In this document: positions 33,091-43,402 of the stretch, in pieces
Layout: each line of letters starts with the position of its first letter
Numbering within the stretch: the stretch's first letter is position 1
Assembly: GCA_015143295.1 (NCBI GenBank)
Contig: CM026560.1
Location: forward strand, 6,636,501-6,700,500
Length of the DNA: 64,000 bases
Direction of reading: 5' to 3'
From: Tetracentron sinense
Taxonomy: Eukaryota; Streptophyta; Magnoliopsida; Trochodendrales; Trochodendraceae
Program-made: the position numbers and the translations under genes
Notes under the pieces: model-generated
What the model saw: only the letters and a program-made list of their open reading frames with translations
What the model was told of the DNA's origin: nothing
Database searches by the model: none

Positions 33091-34322
33091 GCCCTTGAAT
33101 CCCAAAATCATTGTTCGAGCAAAGCAAACTTTGAGAAAAACCCTTTTTAGCAAAAGCATACTTTGAGCAAAACAATACATTGAGAAAAAACCCATGCTTT
33201 GATCAAATTTAAACCAAGCAATACTTTTGAATCAAAACTATTCTTTGAGCAAAACTTTTCTTTGCAATACTTATACTTATATAAAAATTCAAAACATGGT
33301 TAATCAATCCAATTTTCATGAAGAACACAATTCAAGACCTACTATTCATTAACCATTCATAGACAAACAATTTAATAGAGTGTATCTACCTTTCCTAGAT
33401 TGAGTCCCTTCGATCTTAGAGCTTGAGAAACGCTTTGGATTCGAAATTCAAGCTTGAGAACACCGAGGAAGTGAAGATTGAACTTCTGAAATAAGAATCA
33501 AGCTCCAATTTGATCTTGGAAGAACACTTTAGAAGATCACAACTTTTTTCCCCTTTCTTCCCTTTTAATTTCTCTCTCAGATCTATCCTTAGGGTTTCGT
33601 AAATCCTAAGCCACGAAATCCTCTTCTATTAATAGGCCAAGGTTTCCAAAACCCTTTAATGCCCTTAAAAGATATCTCAAAAGGTTGGTTTCACTGTTCT
33701 GGGTCAGTTTGACCATTTTTGGGCAAATCTGGTCGACTAGATTTGGTCGGCCAACAAAACTGGTCAACTGGTTTTGCCCTGTTTTGTACCCTTTGGTATT
33801 TCGACCATAACTCTTGACTAGCCTATCGGATTTAGGTGATCCAACTTACGTTAGACTCAAAATTCAAAGAAGAACAAATTTGTGTCTAATGTACAAATTC
33901 TAATTCTGAATCATTAATGGTCTCAATAGGCCCTAAAGTTGACTGTTCCTAAGATGAATTACAGCATACTAGTCTTTGGAAAACCAACATTTAACCTAAA
34001 CTTTGATTCAAAATCTAGAAAAGTTTTAAACATAAACATCAAAGAGGCTTTCGATATCTTTCTAATGACTCAAGAATAATTCGATTCTGATTGGCGGTTA
34101 CCAAACTAGGGTTCCCTAAAGTTGAGGGTATGTTAAGACATCCCTCTTCTTTTCTCTACAACCTTGATCATCCTTTGATCACACAAGAGGGTCCTTAGGA
34201 CCCTGACCACATACCCTAACACACTTCCATGTGAGTATGCACAAGACATGGGACTCTTGGCTTCCCATGCCCTTGCACTAACACTATTCACAGCACTGTG
34301 AACTTGGTTCCTGGGTTCTACA

Positions 34323-34750
34323 CATACACTACACTCTTTTGCTTGTTAATCCTTTGCCCTGACGCAGCTTCATAATATGATAAAAAGTTAAAGAGCATTG
34401 AAATAGATCTCTGCCCATTACAAAAAATTAGGGTGTTATCTGCAAAAAGGAGATGGGTGATTGGAATAACATTTCTAGAAGATCGAAAATACCCCCACAA
34501 GATTTTCCTGGAAAATGTTCTTCAATCCTCTACTCAAAACCTCTTCAGCTAAAATAAAGAGAGTTGAGGAAAGAGGATCTCCTTGATGCAATCCTCTAGA
34601 TGACTGGAAGAAACCATGTAAACTTCCGTTGAGAATCACTGAAAAAAATGGAGAGATGATGCAACCTTTGATGAGCTTTAAAAAATTACCGTTGCTAGCT
34701 ACTAAATCTAATCTATCATATTCTTTTGCCATGTCAAGCTTGAAAATGGA
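34323..34750 (-). pseudogene. LINE reverse transcriptase core, catalytically mutated
   Basis: On minus, [13 protein letters not shown] (RT motif with catalytic Asp), then [20 protein letters not shown] and [19 protein letters not shown]. In a shifted frame comes PITHLLFADNTLIFC, where the usual F/Y-A-D-D is FADN, so the second catalytic Asp is lost. It continues as GQRINKQKSVVYV directly into ADSRSTKAREM on the other side of LTR D. Confidence 0.85.
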
Positions 34751-36240
34751 AGGCTCCGGGTTGAAGTACTCCTCCTCTACCCATGGTTCCATGCCACATA
34801 GATCAAATGGAGATCGAGCACCTATCGATGATCACAAATATCAGCTGAGCGTGTAATACTCAACGTATACAAACTAATAACAATAAAGCAATAGTAACAT
34901 GGAACATGCAAAATCATGGAGACTGAAATCCTTAAAGCATATCGGAGCGTAGAAACCATTTAAGCATATGTGATGAAATCCAAAATCCAAAACCAAAAAC
35001 AATGTTCGTGTGAGTCATGCGATAATCATAGCCTTGTGAGTTCTTGTGAGCTCATGGAGTTACTTAGAGTCAATTATGATCCGTAGAGATATAGAGCATA
35101 GAGCAAAACCATAGAGCCAATACCATAGAGATCTTAGAGCATTTCATTTATGATCCTTAGAGCTCGTGAGACGATCTTAGAGATATCATAGAGTTCTTGT
35201 GAGTGTGTATCATGATCCTTAGAGCTTGTGAACCGATCTTAGACAAATCATAGAGTTGCTTAGAATCATCCCTTATGAGTCATTTGTTGAAAAATCCTTT
35301 TTGTAACTTTGAGAAATTCATGGAAAAGCTTCGGTTCATGCGAGACATGCGAGCATATGAGCATACAAGAGTACTAGTATATTTTGACACCCAAAACTCT
35401 TAGAGACACTTCATCAAACACTTAGAGTGCATAATAATAATAACTTGCATCCAAGTATACAAACAACATCCTTGCACACCATACTAATCAAGATATAAGC
35501 ATAAGAAAACTTAAGAAGAATCATATGGAATAGCTTAGTAGTATTGCAAGGTTGGTAGTAGAGTGTATCTACCTTGGTGAAATCAAACAGTTTGATTCCC
35601 AAAAGCTTGAACAAGCAAGAACCGTGAGTTCTTGGTTGAGAAACACCAAAGAGATGGAAGAACCTTGATCTTCCTTCAAGCTTGAGAAACTCCTAGCTCA
35701 CTCCTTCCTCATCTCTCTCAAAATATCTCAAAATAGGGCATAAAGGGTTTCTGAAACCCTAAGGCACGAACCCAGCCTTTATATAGGCAAAGGGTGATGG
35801 CTAAAGTCTTAAACACCCTTAATGAAGAAAAACTGCGTATAACCGATCGATCGGTGGCTTACCGGTCAATCGGTGGTTTCAACCGAGAGATCGGTTAAAA
35901 ACACCCTCTCTGGAATTTTTCCCCATACAAATAAGTTAACCAGTCGATAGCTATCAATCGATTGGTAGAGGACCGGTCGATCGGAGGATAACACTGAGCG
36001 ATCGGTGATCCCCTGTTTTGCTATAAAACCCTGTTTTCACTACTTGGATCTTCTCCAATCCCATTCCAACACTCTTTTATGCTTTTTACACACTCCTTAA
36101 GGATATATAGACCTAATAGAACATGCACGCCATAAATCCAAACTCGTATATTAACATAAGGCCCATTAGTGAACAAACCACACTTGGACACTATTCACAT
36201 ACTATTCACACTTAGTGAAATGTGGATTCGGGGTTCTACA
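34751..36240 (-). mobile_element. LTR E (Tekay-like, minus), 3' end truncated
   Basis: It starts on minus at 36240 with TGTAGAACCCCGAATCC, has GAATAGTATGTGAATAGTG, CGATCGATCGGT-type palindromes (35840-36010), a TATA box TATATAAA (35785-35778) and a donor-like CCAAGGTAGATACACTC (about 35575). Then come short repeats with CTTAGAG/TCTTGTGAG (35080-35280), an inverted repeat (34843-34860) and an acceptor-like TCGATAG. It ends abruptly inside the EPW frame ([20 protein letters not shown]). The missing end abuts LINE RT sequence, so a deletion removed the LTR 3' end together with LINE sequence. Confidence 0.78.
35778..35785 (-). promoter_or_regulatory. TATA box of LTR E
   Basis: CCTATATAAAGG on minus, about 55-230 bp downstream of the palindrome cluster. 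Confidence 0.6.
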
Positions 36241-36684
36241 CTTCGTCTATTATCCAAGGAGTAGAAACATCAACACTAATATTTCTTAACTCATCCCAAA
36301 GTTCTCTTTGGATCTAACAGGGCCACAATCGAAACTTTCCTCTCCAATATCACAAACTTAAGCCTTCTGCAGGAGTTCGGGTTGCTCGAACCCTAATATT
36401 CCAAATAATTGAACTAGACATGATAAACCTTGTGGAAATATATTTGATGACCTTCTCGAGTCTTCAATCTAGTGACTCTAGGAGAAGAGTTGTGGGGGAG
36501 GTATTCCAACGAGTTCTTAGACCATCTAGCAGGCTTGTTCTTCAACCAAACTGACGCAACAGTCCTGTTAGAAAATGATTTACAACTTTGGATGAATTCC
36601 TCTAAGTTTAAAGAAGAACTATCTCTTCCCACCTGAGATTTCGTTCTGCATCCCCCTTCAATATCATCTCTTAAGATCAGGATG
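36241..36684 (-). pseudogene. LINE ORF2 5' fragment (endonuclease start)
   Basis: On minus next to LTR E the sequence gives QRELWDELRNISVDVSTPWI, which matches the LWxxL...PWIIGGDFN region of plant LINE endonucleases. Upstream, near 36422, SSSIIWNIRVRATRTPAEGL resembles the ILSWNVRG start of ORF2. The stretch at 36440-36660 has many frameshifts. Confidence 0.55.
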
Positions 36685-37259
36685 TGTAATGACCCAAAAC
36701 CCAACCTTAGACTTAATGGGACATTAGGCCCATTACACTGCTTGAACCTGCTTAACTCCATAAAAGGCAATACTAAAAATGCGAGTCTACAAAAATTTCT
36801 TAATAAAGCTACAATAGTAATAAAACCTTCCATGTATAAAATGAAGTAACCATCCTATACAACCTGCGATCAATATCTTCATCCACAATTAGATCATAAT
36901 GATCCCCACAAGTGATTTAAACCTAAGCAACATCATAAACCCAAAAGTATCAAATACTTATTACAATCCTTTTAATACAATAGAAATCTAACAATATGCA
37001 AAAGAGACTGTCTAAGTCCACTCCTCCTCTTGGAGATCACCTACTCTCTCTTTCTTGTACTATTTCTTTAACCTATGTCTCAGTAGCTCGCTCTGGCTCC
37101 AAACCTGCCAACAATAACAGGTCGACTGAGCATTGACAATGCTCAGTGGATATCCAGTCTAACTAACCATAACAATAACTCATGCTCATAACCAAAATCA
37201 AATTCATGCAATAATTACAACATCAATAACAGGTTCATATGACATTTGCATAATCCATG
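36685..37259 (-). repeat. LTR F0 (Tekay-like, minus), left part
   Basis: On minus this is the LTR 3' end, GGTTTTGGGTCATTACA at 36685, related to LTR C. Upstream of it is an EPW-like frame read from 37104 after an acceptor-like TTGTTGGCAG: LEPERATET, then TAG in place of Trp, then VKEIVQERESR. It is interrupted by solo LTR F at 37260 and resumes at 41863. Confidence 0.75.
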
Positions 37260-37570
37260 TGTCGCACCCCAAAATACCCCTAGGAGTTAAGGGATACTTT
37301 AGGTGTGACCGTACTTAACCTGACAACCATCCTGTAATGAACGAGGTAACACGTGCTATAATAATAACATGATACAGAGTGTGGAAGCCAAACAATGTGG
37401 AACGTCAACCAAAATTTTCCTTTCTTCTATAACCTTCACTGTATTCTAAGTTATATACAAAACATATTAGTAAAGGTGGACATGCCCACCTATCAAAATA
37501 CAAAAGACATAATACAATTCTATCATGCTCAATAGTCACCCCCGTGGGGCTAATGGTCTAAGTCCCTCAC

Positions 37571-37674
37571 CTAAGCTTGATGCTCAACTACCGAATCCTC
37601 ATATGGTTCTTCCTCGTCGTTGTCCACCTCAACCCAAGGGCCCGGGGCACAAATGTCAAAAGGGACCCGTGTAC
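37571..37674 (-). CDS. Conserved LTR-encoded small frame, LTR F copy
   Basis: Phase 1 after TATGTCGATAG, 33 codons plus stop: TRVPFDICAPGPWVEVDND, then EEEPYEDSVVEHQA. Compared with LTR H (PFDVCAPGPWVEEEY), 9 of the 12 codons from Pro to the first Glu after Trp differ. Eight of these changes are synonymous third-position changes and one is Val/Ile. This points to selection on the protein sequence rather than DNA. Confidence 0.55.
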
Positions 37675-37885
37675 CTATCGACATAAAAGTATGACTGAGC
37701 ATGGAATACTCAGCGAGTACAAGCTCCTAGCTAACAATAGTAATAACGAACAAAACGTCTTATGCAAGTGTTGGAAAGAATACAGTTCATAATCATTTAA
37801 AACAACATCATACATAAGCATTTATCAAAGCATAATTCTCATGAAAACCAAAACATGTCTGTGAGTCATATGAGTCCTTATGAGT

Positions 37886-38330
37886 TTTCCTTTCAATATT
37901 TCTTATGAGCCAGAGTTAGCACCCGCACCGCCCTGGGCTACCAACCTCCTTGACAGTACAATACTTTTAAGTCATTTTTTATGAGACAGGGGTTAGCACC
38001 CGCACAACCCTGGGCTACCAATCCCCTTAACAGTACAATACTTTTGGGTCCTTTCTTATGAGCCAAGGATTAGCACCCACACAACCCTAGGCTACCAACC
38101 CCCTTGATAGTACAATACTTTTGGGTCCTTTCTTATAAGCCAGGGCTAGCATCTGTACAACCCTAAGCTACCAACCCCCTTGACATTTCCAATACTTTTG
38201 AGTCATTTCTTATGAGCCAGAGGTTAGCACCGGCACAAACCTGGGCTACCAACCTCCTTGACAATTCACTTTCTTATGAGCAAGAGGCTACCACCCGCAC
38301 CACCCTGGGCTACCAACCTCCTTGATATTT
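37886..38330 (-). repeat. Tandem array in LTR F, unit about 75 bp, six copies
   Basis: Plus-strand units read CTTATGAGCCAGGGGTTAGC, then ACCCGCACAACCCTGGGCTA, then CCAACCCCCTTGACA and AATACTTTTGGGTC. About six copies, the last ones shortened. It lies between the donor-like and acceptor-like signals of the LTR. Confidence 0.88.
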
Positions 38331-38670
38331 CCTCCATTTGCATGCGTGCTCGTACATAACAAAAGCTGACGTCATGGTAGCATGAAATTAAGTATCAAGT
38401 AGCATTTTTCAAGATCCCCATAAGCATATAAGAGTTAAAGAATATGTAAAGCATATTAGCATGATTACCAAATTATTGGGGAAAAGTCTCTAATTCCTAT
38501 TTCATAGTCTCAGGTCTAACTTCATACACACGTTTCATCCAATACTTGGCATACAACATCCTTTTAGCATTTTATTGATGTTTTCAAGTCCAACATTTCA
38601 TCAAACACATGGAGTGTATTCATTATGGGTACATTGCCCTTCCACCATTTCCATCACACAACATTCATCA

Positions 38671-40984
38671 TGTCGCACCCCAAAATACCCGTAGGAGTTA
38701 AAGGATACTTTAGAGGTGACTATTCGTACCTGTCAAACCATCATGTAATGAACAAAGCTAACATGGTATAATAACCACAATAATCAGAGTGCGGAAGCTA
38801 AACATGAGTGTGGAAGTGTGAACCAACTTTTTCTTTTCTATATAAGGTGGTCTGTATTCTAAGTGAACATATACATAACATATCAAGTTAAAGGTGGACA
38901 TGCCCACCTATCAAAATATCAAAATACAAAAAGAACTATTGAGCCCACTATGCTCAACAATAATCTAAGTAAGGCTAGACGTCGCGGTACCTATCCTCCT
39001 GCGACTGTATCGGGATAGGAGGCTCTCTCTCCTCAATATACTCTTCCTCAACCTAAGGCTCAGGGTTAAGGGCTTCCTCAGTGCCTACCGACATAAAAGT
39101 ATGGTTGAGTATGGAATACTCAGCGAGTACAAGCTACTAGCTAACCATAGCAATAACAATCACACAAGGTAACAAGATATAGTTCATCACATCAATTTAA
39201 AACAATTAATAGTAGCATATGAAAATCACATTGAAAGTAAAGCAATATGGTAATCTTGACATGCTTGAATGAATGCGAAAAAACTCTAATAAAACTCGTA
39301 CTTTAAAATCACGTCTTATACTTGAAAATAGTCTTTCATGTTTCTTTCAAAACTTGTTCGTCATGTTTAAAAACTTGTTTCTTGTCTTGGTCTTGCTCGT
39401 GAGAATCACACATGTTTGTCTTGTCTTGCTTGGAATCACTTATCTTGCTTGTTATTGTCATGTTCTTGACTTGACTTGTTATATACTTGTGAGCTAAAGG
39501 TTAGTGCCCTTGAAGCGACTTGTGTGCCAGGAATGTAAGTTTCCTTCAACGAAATATATATATAGAAAAGGGTACACCAACCTACTTGTCTTGTTTTCTT
39601 GTGAGCCAAGTATGACATATCTTGCGATATGCCCTACCCTTGACCGGCCTGTTGTCCGGCTTTGTCAACTTACTTGTTTTCCTTGTGAGCTAGGTATGAC
39701 ATATCCTAGGGATATGCCCTACCCTTGACCGGCCCGATGTCCGGTTTTATCATTCGTATCGTGAATCACATTCTTGTACTTGTCGTTTCTTGTGTACATA
39801 TATTTTACAAAAATCAGTTCATGTATGCATGTGTGCGTGTGTGTAACATCTGTAGTAACCATGATGACATGCTTAAAATGGAAGGATTTCATGAGTGGAG
39901 CATTTAAATTTCTAATATAAGCATATGGGAATGTGGATAACATGTAGAGCATTGATCAATAAAATCATTTAGGGAGAATCACTCAATTCATGCTTTCATA
40001 ATTTTCATTGATTCATTTAAATTGTCATTCAAGCATTTTATCAAACACTTAGCATGCACATCTTCATAGGCCATGTATTTAAGTTATTAGGTGCGTACAT
40101 TTCATCACAACATCGAGGTGTGTTCATTATTTGTAGAGTACCCTTCCACCATTTTCCATATACACATCACACCACATCCATACGGCATCCATTCGCCTCA
40201 ACCACATCCATCTATACATCCCACACTTTTCATTTTTCTTGTTTATAATTAGGGAAAATGATATATTTCAAGAAAGGGAAAGAACATAGGAATCATTCAT
40301 CATTTTCAAGAGGAAAAACCTAGGTTATTGCTAAGTGAGTTAGTAGGGTGTACTAACCTTTGAGATCCAAGCTTGATCTTGGAGGAAACCCTTCTTCTTC
40401 CTCTCCTCTAGGTTTAGAAAAATCCCCAAAAATGAGGACCCTCAATAGATCAAGGGTTTAAAACATGCAATTTTGGCATCAGTTACTGCGCGCGATCGAT
40501 CTAACACTTAACAGCGATCAATCGCGGGTCAGTGCGATCGATCGCACATGGATGCGATCTGTCGCACATGAACCCAAGAGTTTTGGTCTGATTTTCACCT
40601 ACATGCGATCGATCGCACACTCTTGCGATCGATCGCAAATCCCTGCGATCAGTCGCACCTTGCATCCTATCTATTGCATATGGTCCAGAATGTTTGGGGT
40701 CAATTTCGCTTGCATGTGATCGATCGCACCTATCTTGCGATCGATCGCACTTCCCAGATTTTGTTGTTTTCTCTCATTTTTCCTCACTTTGGTATTTTGG
40801 CCATAACTTTTGACTCGTTCGTCGGATTTTGATGATTCAACTTGCATTGGACTCGTTATTCGATAAGGAACATTTCTAGCATTTTAGAATTTCCAAATTC
40901 TTCTTTATTTATTAATTGGACTACGTGAAAGGCCAATTAGCTAAAACACTATTCATTAGGTATGGAAAGTTTCGAGGTGCTACA
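38671..40984 (-). mobile_element. Solo LTR G (Tekay-like, minus) nested in LTR F
   Basis: 2314 bp, TGTAGCACCTCG...GGGGTGCGACA on minus, with perfect CATCA duplications (38666-38670, 40985-40989). It has the conserved TTTTGACTCGTTCGTCGG/GATTCAACTTGC block (40795-40860), about nine TGCGATCGATCGCA palindromes (40480-40760), a donor-like AAAGGTTAGTACACC (about 40350), repeats around 39590-39740 (two units of about 80 bp), GAGTATTCCATACTC (39107-39121) and an acceptor-like TGTCGGTAG. The EPW frame (39084-38975) has Trp as TAG: EALNPEP, stop, VEEEYIEERE, then QEDRYRDV. Confidence 0.87.
40480..40760. repeat. TGCGATCGATCGCA palindrome cluster in LTR G
   Basis: About nine full or partial copies of a 14-bp perfect palindrome are spread over 280 bp of U3. 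Single-base variants such as TGCGATCAGTCGCA break the symmetry in some copies. Confidence 0.85.
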
Positions 40985-41343
40985 CATCACCTACACGGCA
41001 TCCAATCGCCTCTACCATCCATCCATCCATCCATCACAAAGGTCTATACACCTTAGTTTATCTTGGGATAGTAACAAAGCATTTCAACAAGGAAGGGAAT
41101 ACTTGAAAAACAACATGCTTATGAGAAACCTAGATTATTACTAGAGTAACTAGGAGGGTGTACTAACCTTGAGATCAAAGCTTAATCTTGGAAGGAAAAC
41201 CTTGAGGAAATGTGATTCCACCTCCAACTTGATCAATCCCACTCCCTTGCACCAAAACCCTAGCTTCTTCCCTTCTCTTCCTTCTTCAATCTCCCAAAAT
41301 GCACGTTTGAGGGTTTTGGAAACCCTCAACCCTTAAATTGGGT

Positions 41344-41351
41344 TTATATAG
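41344..41351 (-). promoter_or_regulatory. TATA box of LTR F
   Basis: CCTATATAAACCC on minus lies just downstream of the GGTCGACCG palindromes (41420-41570). Confidence 0.6.
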
Positions 41352-41862
41352 GAAAAATGGGTGGTCAGTGACCATCATACCATTAATGATTTGCTTAAAA
41401 AGACCAAACTGGGCAAATTTGTAAAGGAACAGTCGACCAGTCCAAAAGGACCCTCTGGAAAAATCCCCCATACAAAATTAGTGCGAGAGTGGTCGACTGG
41501 TGGGTAGAGCAGTCGACCGGTAGGCGAGCGGTCGATCGGTCCTGAGAGCGGTCGACCGGTTGGTCTGTGTTTTTGCCTATTTTACTGATTTTCCCTATTT
41601 TGGTATTTCGGCCATATCGTTTGACTCGTTCGCCCGATTTTGACGATTCAACTTGCGTTGGACTCGTCATTCGAAAAGGAATATTTTCGATGATTTAGAA
41701 TCTTCAAATTTTTCTTTATTTATAGACCAAATTTCCCTTAAAACTGACTGGTTTGAAAAATGAGTTTCTTAAAAATTCTCATTTCATACCAAATGGAAGA
41801 TTACAAATGCTTAAAACCTTGACACAATTCCAATACATGGGCAAAAGTTCCGGGGCTCTACA

Positions 41863-43402
41863 CCATGACAGGTTCATATGACTTAATCAACAACAAGTTC
41901 ATATGACATTTATATAATTCATGACATGTTCATATAACATAATCAATAACAAGTTCATATGACATTTATATAATCCATCACAGGTTCATATAGCATAATC
42001 AATAACAGGTTCATATGACATTTACATAATCAGAGTGCAGAAAATATGTGAGCATATCGTGACATGTTTCATTGCCCTTGTAATTCTGTGTTCATGATTC
42101 AGTACTTACAATTTAGTGTCAATGTCCATCAATGCATGATAATTTCAATATTCATTTTTCAGTACTTGTCATTCAGTGTTTATATTTGACAATGCATGAA
42201 AAGGTTCTGAGAACGCATGATATGTTCAACAATGCATGATAAGTTCGGATAACGCATGATAAGTTCTGACAATGCATGATAAGTACATCATATTATCACC
42301 TTGACTTGTGTACTTGTGAGAATCTTAGACTTAGGAGACAACATGCTTATAAAAGCTTATGCTTAAGAGTCCTTGAGCAACTTATTCAGAACATACACTT
42401 ATTCAGATTTCTCATTGGGCTTATTCAGTCTATCAAGCATATGCAATGCTTATGCTTGTGGTCCACATATGTGACTTGTGAGACTCTTACTCATGAACTT
42501 GGACTTAACATATGCATAGGCTCATACATACTCATGATGGTTAACATATCTCATACATGCATGATTCGTAGTGTGTTTGTCCCATCAACGCTTATTTTAT
42601 AGTTTTGTAATATAGTCGCGGCAACGCATAGAGTAGCATGTTCGTAACTGGGGATCATTCTTTCATAGCATAACATAAGTGCAACAATGCATAGAGTAGA
42701 TGTTCGTAATTGGGGATCATTCTTTCATAGCATAATTCATAACCTGTTTCTGTCCTATGCTTTGTAACATGTTCGTGTCCAATGCATGCATGCTTGTGGG
42801 ACAAGTGAACTCATGAGACTTGAATACTTATCATGCAAGTGCACATATGCTTGAGTGTCATGATTGAAATTCAAATGAGTCATCCCTTAGATTCTAATCT
42901 TCCGTTAGAAAACTCCGCTAGGTTACATCTCCCTAGTTAGAGAATTCCTAACGTGGAAGATTTTCCTCTAAGGTTTGGCATACCCGAATACTGATCACCA
43001 TCCAAAGTAAATAGGGCATAATTTATCATGACAACAATAATATCCATTTGACTTAGTTTCTTAAAAATCAATAGCATCGTACTAACATTCATCATTCTTA
43101 AGCATTTTAACAAACACCTTGAGTGCGTTAATTATGGATACATTGCCCTTTTCCATTTTCAACATTTCACCACATAATATTCCATCCATACGACCCAACA
43201 CAATCAACATCCATACATTCATCTCAGCCCCAATAGTATTTCCCGTTCTCCATTCATTCTATTCATAACATTTTCCATCCATATAAACCACCATTTCTTA
43301 TTTCCTAGTAATAACCTTAAAACATATTTAACTATATATTTCTATCATTCTATAACATACAAGATATCATAATAGAGTAGAGTTGAAGATTTTATGACCA
43401 TT
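41863..43402 (-). repeat. LTR F0, right part, cut by element I
   Basis: Continuation of F0 after LTR F. It contains a tandem repeat of about 63 bp (41868-42030: AGGTTCATATGACATTTATA variants), a short array of GCATGATAAGTTC units (42190-42290) and stretches matching LTR C (TTGTGTACTTGTGAGAATC at about 42305). It breaks off at 43402, where TGTAAGCACCC of element I begins. The LTR start would lie beyond the window on the far side of element I. Confidence 0.7.

Larger units (their letters stand above)
32296..34322 (-). mobile_element. Solo LTR D (Tekay-like, minus) inside the LINE
   Basis: 2027 bp, TGTAGAACCC...GGTCATGACA on minus, with perfect CATAC duplications (32291-32295, 34323-34327). The LINE frame is continuous across it. 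From its 5' end on minus it has a GAATAGTG-rich start, a diverged TTTGGCCATAAC-like block (33795-33860), GTCGAC-type motifs (33727-33775), a TATA-like TATTAATAG (33628 region) and a donor-like AAGGTAGATACACTC. Then come a tandem array (32900-33090), an acceptor-like TTCGGCAG and an intact 37-codon EPW frame (32624-32509). Confidence 0.88.
30690..36684 (-). mobile_element. Degenerate L1-type LINE, interrupted by LTRs D and E
   Basis: Minus-strand pieces of one ORF2, in order from right to left, are endonuclease (36684-36241), reverse transcriptase (34750-34323), and RT C-terminus, zf-RVT and RNase H (32295-30754), then a short 3' UTR with an A-rich tail near 30690-30720. LTR D splits it cleanly with CATAC duplications. 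LTR E replaces the segment between endonuclease and RT. F0 cuts off the 5' end. Many frameshifts and stops make it inactive. Confidence 0.85.
37260..41862 (-). mobile_element. Solo LTR F (Tekay-like, minus), containing LTR G
   Basis: TGTAGAGCCCCGGAAC...GGGGTGCGACA on minus, with perfect CCATG duplications (37255-37259 and 41863-41867). Its own length without LTR G is about 2.28 kb. From its 5' end on minus: the conserved TTTGACTCGTTC/GATTCAACTTGCGTTGG block (41600-41665), GGTCGACCG palindromes (41420-41570), a TATA box (41344-41351), a donor-like CTCAAGGTTAGTACACCC (about 41150) and a tandem array (37886-38330). Then GAGTATTCCATGCTC (37697-37711), an acceptor-like TGTCGATAG and an intact EPW frame (37674-37571). 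Confidence 0.87.

Noticed and set aside
37886..38330. Regularly spaced repeats that could be mistaken for a CRISPR array (also at 13115-13430, 40480-40760 and 46690-47060)
   Set aside because: These are tandem units without unique spacers, inside plant LTRs; there are no cas genes and the genome is eukaryotic.
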